A stretch of DNA of 34,280 bases, from the NCBI GenBank assembly GCA_033722675.1, contig JAWVYO010000015.1, positions 1 through 34,280 on the forward strand. The letters are read 5' to 3'. Shown one piece after another: positions 6,733 to 13,694 of the stretch. Under the pieces are notes generated by a model. It was not told the origin of the DNA, ran no database searches, and saw only the letters and a program-made list of their open reading frames with translations. The translations under genes and the position numbers were made by a program. The first letter of the stretch is position 1. Each line of letters starts with the position of its first letter. The stretch comes from DATHYU01 sp033722675 (GTDB lineage: Bacteria > Actinomycetota > Acidimicrobiia > Spongiisociales > UBA11373).

Positions 6733-8838
6733 ATGACCGGCCGCGTGGTGTCGGCCGAGGCTCGCGACGCCTTCGCCGACGGACGCGCCTCCTTCGTCCC
6801 CGGGCTCAAGCCCGACGACGCCGTCGCATTGCCCGTGGGCGATGCCCTCGACCTCCTCCGCGCCCGGCTGGGCGACCGGGTCGTCGACCTCGCGCTCTCC
6901 CCCGAGACCACCGATCCCGCCGTCCCCGCAGGCGACCTCCCCGCCGAGCTGCGGGGGCCGAGGGTCGGGGAGCCCGACGGGTCCTGGCTGCGCCGGTCGA
7001 ACATGGTCGGCGTCAACGTGCGCACGATCCACTCGTTCTTCAACGTGGTGAAGTACGCCCTCACGCTCCCGGCGTCGCTCGACGCGATCCACCTCCTCCC
7101 GATCTGGGAGCCCGGCGTCGTCATGAGCCTCTACGGCCCGGCCTCCTGGCGGATCAACGACGAGTTCGCCGGTACGGAGCTCCCTACGCTCGCGCCGCAC
7201 CTCGACACCCCCGAGCGGCAGCTCCGGGCCACCGTCAACCTGCTCCACGCGCTGGGGATGAGCGTGGGGATGGACGTGATCCCCCACACGGACCGGTTCT
7301 CCGAGGCGGTGATGGCCCAGCCGCGGCACTTCGAATGGCTGCGCCGGGAGGGGTCCGAGATCGTCGACCACCGCGAGCACCTGCACGAGGAGGTGGAGCG
7401 TTCGGTCCTCGGCTGGCTGGCGGCGGAGGGCGACGCGACCGCCGATCCCGGTCTCGCCCGGGATCCCGAGGGGTTCTTCGGGCCCGATGTCGCCGAGGAG
7501 CGCCGCCTGGGGGTCCTCTTCGGCCCGCCCGAGGACCGCCGGCGTCGTACCGACCGCCGCGTGGACCTCGTACGCCACGTCCGGCGGGAGGGGTTCGAGC
7601 CGGTGCCGGCCACGATGGGCGTCCCCTTCCGGGGCCTGGCGGTGGACCCCGACCCTGCCGCCGTCGTCGTCGACCGCCACGGGCTGGAGTGGCGGGACTA
7701 CGTCATCACCCGTCCCGAGGCGATGTCGCGGGTCTTCGGGCCCCTCGCCCGCTACAAGCTCTACGGGCGGCTCGACGACAACCGGGACTGGGCCATCGAC
7801 TTCGACCGGCCTCGCCCCGAGGTGTGGGACTACGTGAGCGGCCACTACCTGGACGTACAGCGGTCCTACGGGTTCGACTTCATGCGCGGCGACATGTCCC
7901 ACGTGCAGATGCGCCCCGACGGTGTGCCCGACGTCGTCGACCGGTACTACGACGTCCTCGGGACCGTCAAGGAGGACATCCGGTCCGCGGGCGCACCCCA
8001 CTTCGGATACTTCGCCGAGACCTTCCTGCCGCCCCGGGACGTCTTCGGATACGGCGAGGAGCTCGACCATCTGGAGGCCTCCCGCGCCGACGCCACGCTC
8101 GGGGACCTGCAGTCCACGGTCACGGGCTCACGGGCGTTCATGGAGCGGTTCCGGATCTACCTGGACGAGCTCGCCGTGCGCACCTGCGCCCCCGCCTTCA
8201 CCGTGATGACCGCCGACAAGGACGACCCGCGCTTCGACGAGTTCTACGTCGCCGGCAACGAGGCCCGAGCCTTCACGGCGACGTTCCTGACCGACATGCC
8301 CTCCTACGTGGGCCTGGGATTCGAGGTCCGGGACGTCCATCACGAGCCCGTCGAGAACGAGCGATACACGAAGCTCTTCGTGTTCCACGAGCTCGGCGAG
8401 TCGAACGTGTACCCCTCCAAGGCGAGGACCGGCGAGTACGTGTGGGGGAGGAACGATCGGCTCTTCGAGGCCATCACCGACCTGCGGCGCTATGGAGACG
8501 AGGTGCTGGAGGGCATCGCCGCCCTGCCGGTGCGCTGGCTGATCGCCCCGGACCCGACAGCCGACCGGCCGGTCGTCGCCTGGACCCACGATCCGCCCTC
8601 GCTCGTGTTCGTGGTCAACTTCTCGGCCTCGCGCGACTGGCCGTACTTCGGGATCCCCGGGCTCCGGGACGTCGGCGGCCCCGGCGTCCGCCTCGTGAGC
8701 GAGTTCTCCCTCCCCGCCGACGTCCCCGACGACCAGCGCGTCGCGCACTGGAACGGACACCAGTTCACCGTCCGGGGCCTCCCCGCCGGAGGCGTGCGGG
8801 CCTACCGGATCACGTCGGCGGCGCCGTCGTCCTCCTGA
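6733..8838 (+). CDS. Cytoplasmic GH13 (alpha-amylase superfamily) glycosidase-like protein
   Basis: The 701-residue protein has no signal peptide. The four GH13 regions are present in order: DVIPHTD (D181, H185), GFDFMRGDMSH with the R-x-D nucleophile D387, FGYFAETF with acid/base E429, and FLTDMPSY with D521, where Thr replaces the usual His of the HD pair. A C-terminal beta domain follows (LVFVVNFSASRDWPY, GLPAGGVRAYRIT). An unusual N-terminal region of about 90 residues precedes the barrel, and a long insertion lies at about residues 210-340. It may be an intracellular glycosidase, transglycosidase or sugar phosphorylase, and I cannot place the subfamily. The ATG abuts the kinase stop. The 3' end overlaps the convergent LacI gene by 29 bases, which implies regulation by that repressor. 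Confidence 0.75.
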   Translation: MTGRVVSAEARDAFADGRASFVPGLKPDDAVALPVGDALDLLRARLGDRVVDLALSPETTDPAVPAGDLPAELRGPRVGEPDGSWLRRSNMVGVNVRTIHSFFNVVKYALTLPASLDAIHLLPIWEPGVVMSLYGPASWRINDEFAGTELPTLAPHLDTPERQLRATVNLLHALGMSVGMDVIPHTDRFSEAVMAQPRHFEWLRREGSEIVDHREHLHEEVERSVLGWLAAEGDATADPGLARDPEGFFGPDVAEERRLGVLFGPPEDRRRRTDRRVDLVRHVRREGFEPVPATMGVPFRGLAVDPDPAAVVVDRHGLEWRDYVITRPEAMSRVFGPLARYKLYGRLDDNRDWAIDFDRPRPEVWDYVSGHYLDVQRSYGFDFMRGDMSHVQMRPDGVPDVVDRYYDVLGTVKEDIRSAGAPHFGYFAETFLPPRDVFGYGEELDHLEASRADATLGDLQSTVTGSRAFMERFRIYLDELAVRTCAPAFTVMTADKDDPRFDEFYVAGNEARAFTATFLTDMPSYVGLGFEVRDVHHEPVENERYTKLFVFHELGESNVYPSKARTGEYVWGRNDRLFEAITDLRRYGDEVLEGIAALPVRWLIAPDPTADRPVVAWTHDPPSLVFVVNFSASRDWPYFGIPGLRDVGGPGVRLVSEFSLPADVPDDQRVAHWNGHQFTVRGLPAGGVRAYRITSAAPSSS

Positions 8839-9808
8839 CGACGAGTTCGGTCGGCAGCTCCACCGACGTCGCCTCGCCCGCCGTGCCGTCGAGCGCCGAG
8901 ACGAGCATCTCCGCCGCCCGCGAGCCGGTCTCGTACAGGGGCTGGCGAACGGTCGTGAGACCGAGGTGCCGGGCGACGTCGACGTCGTCGTACCCGACCA
9001 CCGACAGCTCGCCGGGGACGGAGACGCCGGCGTCGTGCGCGGCCTCCAGCACGCCGAACGCCTGCCAGTCGGAGGCGGCGAACACCGCGGTCGGTGGTTC
9101 GTCGAGCTCGAGCAGCTGGCTCGTGAACCGGTGGGCCATGTGGCGACCGTGCTCGCCGGCCACCTCGTACTCCTCGACCAGGGGCAGGCCCGCCGACGCC
9201 ATGGCGCGGCGGTGTCCGGTGAATCGGTCGCGGCTGGAGGTGAACCCGAAGGGATCGTCGGTGCGGTCGCCGACGAAGGCGATGCGTTCGTGGCCGAGTT
9301 CGATCAGGTGGCGGGTCGCCGCCGCTCCGCCCGCCTCGTCGTCGGTCCACACGCTCGACAGGCCCTCGACGCGGCGGTCCACGAACACCACCGGCACCGC
9401 CGCCTCGGCGAGGGCCTTCACGACGTCGTCGGACGGTGCCAGGGAGATGATGAGCACGCCGGCGCGATCGGTCCGGGTGGCCAGCTCGAACCGGCGGTCG
9501 CGCTGTTCGGGCGTGTGCACGTCGTAGAGGACCAGGTCGTAGTCCGACTCGCCGATCACGTCGGCGACGCCTCGCAGACGCTGCACCACGGAGGCCCTCG
9601 TGAAGAAGGGGACGATGGCGGCGATCGTCGTCGACCGACCGAGGGACAGTGCTCGAGCCAGCGAGGACGGGCGATAGCCGATCTCGTCGATCACGCGTTG
9701 GACCCGCTCGCGGGTGGCGTCGGAGACGAGCGGGCTGCCGTTGAGCACCCGCGACACCGTGCCGACGCCCACGCCCGCCCGGCGTGCCACGTCCTGGATC
9801 GTTGCCAC
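8810..9808 (-). CDS. LacI-family transcriptional repressor
   Basis: The 332-residue protein has an N-terminal helix-turn-helix (ATIQDVARRAGVGVGTVSRV), the hinge region (GYRPSSLARALSLGRS) and a periplasmic-binding-protein-like sugar-sensing core. That core includes TTIAAIVPFFTRA, VVFVDRRVEG, TRHLIELGHERIAFVG, PTAVFAASDWQAFGVL and SVVGYDDVDVARHLGLTTVRQP. The start is GTG at 9808, supported by GGGAGG nine bases upstream. It lies tail-to-tail with the GH13 gene. Local carbohydrate regulators of this family usually control adjacent catabolic genes, so the kinase/GH13 pair is the likely target. A perfect palindrome just upstream of the gene suggests autoregulation. Confidence 0.93.
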   Translation of the reverse strand: MATIQDVARRAGVGVGTVSRVLNGSPLVSDATRERVQRVIDEIGYRPSSLARALSLGRSTTIAAIVPFFTRASVVQRLRGVADVIGESDYDLVLYDVHTPEQRDRRFELATRTDRAGVLIISLAPSDDVVKALAEAAVPVVFVDRRVEGLSSVWTDDEAGGAAATRHLIELGHERIAFVGDRTDDPFGFTSSRDRFTGHRRAMASAGLPLVEEYEVAGEHGRHMAHRFTSQLLELDEPPTAVFAASDWQAFGVLEAAHDAGVSVPGELSVVGYDDVDVARHLGLTTVRQPLYETGSRAAEMLVSALDGTAGEATSVELPTELVVRRTTAPPT

Positions 9809-9839
9809 GTCCGTCGGCCTCCCGTCCGAGGATCGAAGC

Positions 9840-9859
9840 GGCTGGAACCCCTTCCAGCC
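9840..9859. promoter_or_regulatory. Perfect 8-4-8 palindrome, candidate LacI-family operator
   Basis: GGCTGGAA (9840-9847) and TTCCAGCC (9852-9859) are exact reverse complements around CCCC. It lies 31 bases upstream of the repressor start and immediately downstream of its predicted -10 element (9874-9869 on the minus strand), a classic roadblock position. The C4 centre is not the usual central CG of LacI operators. A 5'-UTR hairpin is the alternative reading. Confidence 0.5.
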
Positions 9860-9868
9860 CTCACCCTC

Positions 9869-9874
9869 AACCTA
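9869..9874 (-). promoter_or_regulatory. Candidate -10 element of the LacI gene
   Basis: On the minus strand this reads TAGGTT. The predicted transcript start near 9862 would place the palindrome at about +3 to +22. No clear -35 is visible. Confidence 0.4.
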
Positions 9875-9899
9875 CCGACGTCGCCCGGTGGTCGCCAAC

Positions 9900-9905
9900 T
9901 ACCGT
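9900..9905 (+). promoter_or_regulatory. Candidate -10 element of the DUF2332 gene
   Basis: TACCGT ends eight bases before the GTG at 9914, so the transcript should be leaderless or nearly so. Confidence 0.45.
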
Positions 9906-9913
9906 CGACGCCC

Positions 9914-10927
9914 GTGGACCGACACCACCGCCGCCCCCTCGACGAGCGCTTCCGGCGCTTCGCCCACCACGTCGCCGAGTCGCCCCGCTACCGCCGGATC
10001 TGCCTGACCGTCGCCGACGACGCCGACCTCCTGGCCGTGTGCGACGCTGCACCGGCCACCCAGCCCGTTCCCAACCTGCTGCTCGCTGCGGTCCACGACC
10101 TCCTCCTCGAGGGGATCGATCACCCCCTGGCGGCCTGGTACCCGACGGTCGGAGGCACGCGCGGCCCCGACGGTGTCGAGGCGCCCTTCCGGGACGCGGT
10201 GCTCGCCCATCGGGACCGGGTGCGCGCCGTGCTCGCCACCCGGACGGTGCAGACGAACGAGGTCCGCCGAAGCGTCGGGTGGTACGCCGCGCTGGCGCCG
10301 CTCCGACGACCGCTCGCCCTGGTCGAGGTCGGGGCGAGCGGCGGGCTCAACCTGCGCTGGGACCGGTACGGGTACCGCTTCGGCGCGATCGCCGCCGGGG
10401 ATCCCGACGCCGGCCTCGTCCTCACGACCGGCGTGCGGGGCGCACATCCCCCGGTGCCCCCGTCACCGCCTCCGGTGGTGTTCCGCCGCGGCATCGACCG
10501 GGCTCCCGTCGACGTCTCGGATCCAGCCGGGGCGCGATGGCTCCGCGCCCTGGTGTGGCCCGAACAGACCGACCGCATGGAACGCCTCGACCTCGCCCTG
10601 GACGCCGCCCGGTCGGAGCCCGTCCGAATCGACGCCGGCGACGCCCTCGATCTCGTCGGTGCGGCGGTCGCCGAGGCGCCGGAGGAGGCCGACCTCGTCG
10701 TGATGCACTCCTTCGTGCTCAACCAGACGACCACGACGTGGCGCGAGGCCTTCGCCTCGACCCTCGACGACATCGGCCTGCACCGCCCCGTCCACCGGGC
10801 GTCGATCGAGTGGCTGGAGCCGGACGACGGGCCGATGCTCGACCTGACCCTGCACCACGGGGGCGAGCGGCGCCGGACCCGACTCGCTGCGATCCACCAT
10901 CACGGCGCCTGGATCGCCTGGCGCTAG
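9914..10927 (+). CDS. DUF2332 family protein
   Basis: The 337-residue protein matches the actinobacterial DUF2332 family by its overall pattern. That pattern includes RFRRFAHHVAESPRYRRICL, NLLLAAVHDLLLEG, the segment YPTVGG, TNEVRRSVGWYAAL, LVEVGASGGLNLRWDRYGY and a closing block VVMHSFVLNQTTTTWREAF. The VGASGGLNL stretch is like the glycine loop of a Rossmann methyltransferase, but the biochemical function of the family is not established. The GTG at 9914 is chosen because the homology-like region begins there and a -10-like TACCGT lies eight bases upstream. The frame is open further upstream only as a shadow of the LacI gene. It ends in a four-base CTAG overlap with the convergent ABC permease. 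Confidence 0.8.
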   Translation: MDRHHRRPLDERFRRFAHHVAESPRYRRICLTVADDADLLAVCDAAPATQPVPNLLLAAVHDLLLEGIDHPLAAWYPTVGGTRGPDGVEAPFRDAVLAHRDRVRAVLATRTVQTNEVRRSVGWYAALAPLRRPLALVEVGASGGLNLRWDRYGYRFGAIAAGDPDAGLVLTTGVRGAHPPVPPSPPPVVFRRGIDRAPVDVSDPAGARWLRALVWPEQTDRMERLDLALDAARSEPVRIDAGDALDLVGAAVAEAPEEADLVVMHSFVLNQTTTTWREAFASTLDDIGLHRPVHRASIEWLEPDDGPMLDLTLHHGGERRRTRLAAIHHHGAWIAWR

Positions 10928-11757
10928 GCGTCCACCCGGCGTCGACGGCCCCGACGACTCCCCGACGACTCCCGGGGATCCCATCCAAAGGTGCGAACGG
11001 CGAGGACCACCCCGATCACGCCCCACAGCACCATCACGCCGAGGTGGCCCCACCGGAATCCGGCATCCGTGGTGAAGGGGCTGAACGCGTCCTGGAACGC
11101 GCGCACGAAGTGCTTCAGGGGGAAGATGTCGCCGACGACGTCGAGCCACGCGGGTGGGTCCTCGATCGCGAGGAAGACGTCGGACACGAAGGCGAGGGGG
11201 AGGATCGTGGCGTTGGCCACCGCCGGGGCACTGTCGCCGTTCGGCGCCAGACCGGCGACGGCCAGACCGAGGGCGGCGAAGGCCGCAGCGCCGACGGCGA
11301 ACGTGAGGGCCGCGGCAGGGAGGGTCGAAAAGGAGACCTGGACGTCGAAGGCCAGCGCGCCCACCGACATCATCACGACCACGCCGATCAGGGCGATCCA
11401 CACCGCCGAGCCCACGCGGCCGGCGAGGTACATCCACGGCGGCAGCGGCGTGCCCACGAAGCGCTTGAGGATGCCCTGGTCGCGGGCGATGGCGGTCCCG
11501 ACCGCCAGGTTCGTGTAGGTGGCCGATGCGGCGGCGAAGACGGCGAGGCCCGGGGCATAGAACTGCGCCACGCTGAAGACACCGCGGTCGCCGAGGTCGA
11601 TGTCCCCTTGGTCGCCGAAGAGCACGCTGAAGAGCAGGAGGAAGAAGAGCGGGAAGAAGAGGGTGAAGAAGGCGGCCACCGGGGTCCGCCAGAACACCCT
11701 GTTCTGATACCGGATCTGGTCCCCGACGAGCAGTGGCGCCGGCGTTCGTTCAGCCAT
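10924..11757 (-). CDS. ABC-2 type transporter permease (DrrB-like)
   Basis: The 277-residue membrane protein has about six hydrophobic segments, among them AAFFTLFFPLFFLLLFSVLF, VGSAVWIALIGVVVMMSVGAL, AALTFAVGAAAFAALGLAVAG and HLGVMVLWGVIGVVLAVRTF. It has the ABC-2 core (RDQGILKRFVGTPLPPWMYLAGR). It pairs with the ATPase encoded immediately upstream, and the two genes overlap by eight bases. Such two-gene exporters move drugs, lipids or other hydrophobic compounds outward. The substrate is unknown. The C-terminus is strongly basic (GSRRGRRRRVDA). Confidence 0.88.
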   Translation of the reverse strand: MAERTPAPLLVGDQIRYQNRVFWRTPVAAFFTLFFPLFFLLLFSVLFGDQGDIDLGDRGVFSVAQFYAPGLAVFAAASATYTNLAVGTAIARDQGILKRFVGTPLPPWMYLAGRVGSAVWIALIGVVVMMSVGALAFDVQVSFSTLPAAALTFAVGAAAFAALGLAVAGLAPNGDSAPAVANATILPLAFVSDVFLAIEDPPAWLDVVGDIFPLKHFVRAFQDAFSPFTTDAGFRWGHLGVMVLWGVIGVVLAVRTFGWDPRESSGSRRGRRRRVDA

Positions 11758-12655
11758 CGGCGTCCTCGGTGAGCTCCAGGTACACGTCCTCGAGGGAGGG
11801 ACGGGTCACCTCGAGGCCCACGAGTTCGATCCCCTGCTCCACCGCCCAGCCGCTGAGCCGGTGGACCGTCTCGGTCGGCGCCGTCGCCGTGATCTCGTAC
11901 CGCCCGGAGCCGGCCTCGACGGCGCCGATGCCGGCGGGGAGGTCGCCGGGGCCGAGCCCCGCAGGCAGTCCGAACCGGACCAGCGAAGCGGCATCGGCGC
12001 GTCCGCCCAGCGTGTCGGGCGTGCCTTCGGCCACGATGCGGCCCCGGGCGATCACCGCCACCCGATCGGCGAGGGCCTGCGCCTCGTCCATGTAGTGGGT
12101 GGTGAGCAGGATCGTCGTCCCGAGGGATCGCAGGTTGTCGATCGTGCTCCAGGATCGGCGACGCGCCGAGGGGTCGAAGCCGGTCGTCGGCTCGTCGAGG
12201 AAGATCAGGTCGGGCCGGCCGACGATGCCCAGGGCGAGGTCGAGGCGGCGCTGCTGGCCCCCCGAGTAGGTCTTCACCCGATCGTCGGCCTTCTCGGTCA
12301 GCTCGACGATCTCCAGCACCTCGTCGACGCCGCGGGGATCGGGGTACATCGGAGCGAACAACTCCACGGTCTCCCGGGCGGTGAGCTCGCCCTCGATGCC
12401 CGACGACTGGAGCACGATGCCGATCCGCTCCCGGAAGGCTCGCCCCCCCGACTCGGGATCGACACCCAGCACCCTGACGCCGCCGCCGTCACGGCGGCGG
12501 TGCCCCTCGAGGATCTCCACGGTGGTCGTCTTGCCGGCGCCATTGGGACCGAGGAGGGCGAAGACCTCCCCCTCGGAGACCTCGAACGAGATCCCGTCGA
12601 CGGCCGGCGTCCCGGCGTAGTGTTTCTCGAGCCCGGTGACCTCGATGGCGGCCAT
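11750..12655 (-). CDS. ABC transporter ATP-binding protein (DrrA-like)
   Basis: The 301-residue ATPase has Walker A GPNGAGKT (residues 36-43), a Q-loop in GIVLQSSGIEGELTARE, the signature YSGGQQRRLDLALG, Walker B LIFLDEPTTG and the switch His in LLTTHYMDEAQALADR. The C-terminal extension of about 80 residues, ending RPSLEDVYLEL, is typical of the DrrA/CcmA export group. It energises the permease encoded next. Its ATG lies seven bases after a TANNNT element, so translation is probably leaderless. It is divergent from the LLM oxidoreductase gene across only 44 bases. Confidence 0.93.
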   Translation of the reverse strand: MAAIEVTGLEKHYAGTPAVDGISFEVSEGEVFALLGPNGAGKTTTVEILEGHRRRDGGGVRVLGVDPESGGRAFRERIGIVLQSSGIEGELTARETVELFAPMYPDPRGVDEVLEIVELTEKADDRVKTYSGGQQRRLDLALGIVGRPDLIFLDEPTTGFDPSARRRSWSTIDNLRSLGTTILLTTHYMDEAQALADRVAVIARGRIVAEGTPDTLGGRADAASLVRFGLPAGLGPGDLPAGIGAVEAGSGRYEITATAPTETVHRLSGWAVEQGIELVGLEVTRPSLEDVYLELTEDADG

Positions 12656-12662
12656 CGGCGGC

Positions 12663-12668
12663 AGCCTA
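12663..12668 (-). promoter_or_regulatory. Candidate -10 element of the DrrAB-like operon
   Basis: TAGGCT on the minus strand ends seven bases before the ATG at 12655. Confidence 0.45.
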
Positions 12669-12687
12669 GGAGCCTCCCGCGCAGCGG

Positions 12688-12693
12688 TAGGGT
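12688..12693 (+). promoter_or_regulatory. Candidate -10 element of the LLM oxidoreductase gene
   Basis: TAGGGT, preceded by G, ends six bases before the ATG at 12700, the spacing expected if transcription starts at the A of the start codon. Confidence 0.5.
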
Positions 12694-12699
12694 CGGCCC

Positions 12700-13686
12700 A
12701 TGCGTTTCGGAGCCTTCACCCCCCAAGGATGGCGCCACGACCTCGTCGGGGTGCCCGTCGACCAGCACTGGCCCACGATGCTCGGCATCGCCGAGGACGT
12801 CGAACGACTCGGATACGAGTCGGTCTGGGTCTACGACCACTTCCACCCCGTCCCCAAGCCCACCCAGGAGCCCGTCTACGAGGCGTGGACCCTCATGGCG
12901 GCGCTCGCCGCGGCCACCGACACCGTCCGCATCGGGCAGATGTGCACGTCGAACTCCTATCGCCAGCCCTCCTATCTGGCGAAGGTGGCGGCCTCGATCG
13001 ACGTGATCTCGGGCGGTCGCCTCGAGATGGGGATCGGTGCGGGCTGGTACGAGCACGAGTACGACGGGTACGGCTATCCCTTCCCGAAGCCGTCCGTCCG
13101 CATCGGCCAGCTGCGCGAGGGCGTCGAGATCATGCGACGCATGTGGACGGAGGACGAGGTCGACTACGAGGGGGACCACTACACGCTCCGTGGCGCCCTG
13201 TGCCGGCCCAAGCCGCTCCAGGACCCGATGATCCCGGTCTGGGTCGCGGGCGGCGGCGAGCAGCTCACGCTGAACGTGGCCGCCCGGTACGCCGACTACA
13301 CGAACTTCGGATCCACGCTCGACGAGTTCCGGCACAAGAGCGAGGTCCTGGCGGGCCACTGCGACGACGTCGGGCGGGACTACGAGGAGATCACCCGGAC
13401 GACGAACTTCAACATCGCCATCGGCGAGACCGACGCCGACGTCCGGCGCCGGCTCGAGTGGTACAAGGAGCACTTCTCGCCGGTCGTCGACCGGGTCGAC
13501 GCGATGGTCGAACGGAACTACCTGAAGGGCGGCGGCATGGCCGGGACGCCCGAGCAGCTCGTCGAGCGGCTGAAGGAGTGGGAGGAGGCGGGGATGGGCT
13601 ACGCCATCCTGTACTTCCAGGAGGCGGCATACGACCGGTCGGGACTCGAGCTGTTCGCCGAACAGGTCCTCCCGCACCTCACCTAG
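12700..13686 (+). CDS. LLM-class flavin-dependent oxidoreductase, probably F420-dependent
   Basis: The 328-residue protein has the luciferase-like monooxygenase TIM-barrel pattern: GYESVWVYDHFHPV, TDTVRIGQMCTSNSYRQPSYLAK, DVISGGRLEMGIGAGWYEHEY, YPFPKPSVRIGQLREGVEIM and PIPVWVAGGGEQ-type PMIPVWVAGGG. In actinobacteria this subgroup commonly uses the deazaflavin F420. The substrate is unknown. It lies at the head of a two-gene unit with the HerA-like ATPase, eight bases apart. The ATG sits at the predicted transcript start. Confidence 0.88.
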   Translation: MRFGAFTPQGWRHDLVGVPVDQHWPTMLGIAEDVERLGYESVWVYDHFHPVPKPTQEPVYEAWTLMAALAAATDTVRIGQMCTSNSYRQPSYLAKVAASIDVISGGRLEMGIGAGWYEHEYDGYGYPFPKPSVRIGQLREGVEIMRRMWTEDEVDYEGDHYTLRGALCRPKPLQDPMIPVWVAGGGEQLTLNVAARYADYTNFGSTLDEFRHKSEVLAGHCDDVGRDYEEITRTTNFNIAIGETDADVRRRLEWYKEHFSPVVDRVDAMVERNYLKGGGMAGTPEQLVERLKEWEEAGMGYAILYFQEAAYDRSGLELFAEQVLPHLT

Positions 13687-13694
13687 GTCCGCCC

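Noticed and set aside
5590..8070. 826-codon open frame on the minus strand over the kinase and GH13 genes
   Set aside because: The plus-strand genes have catalytic motifs in order. The antisense frame has none and crosses gene boundaries.
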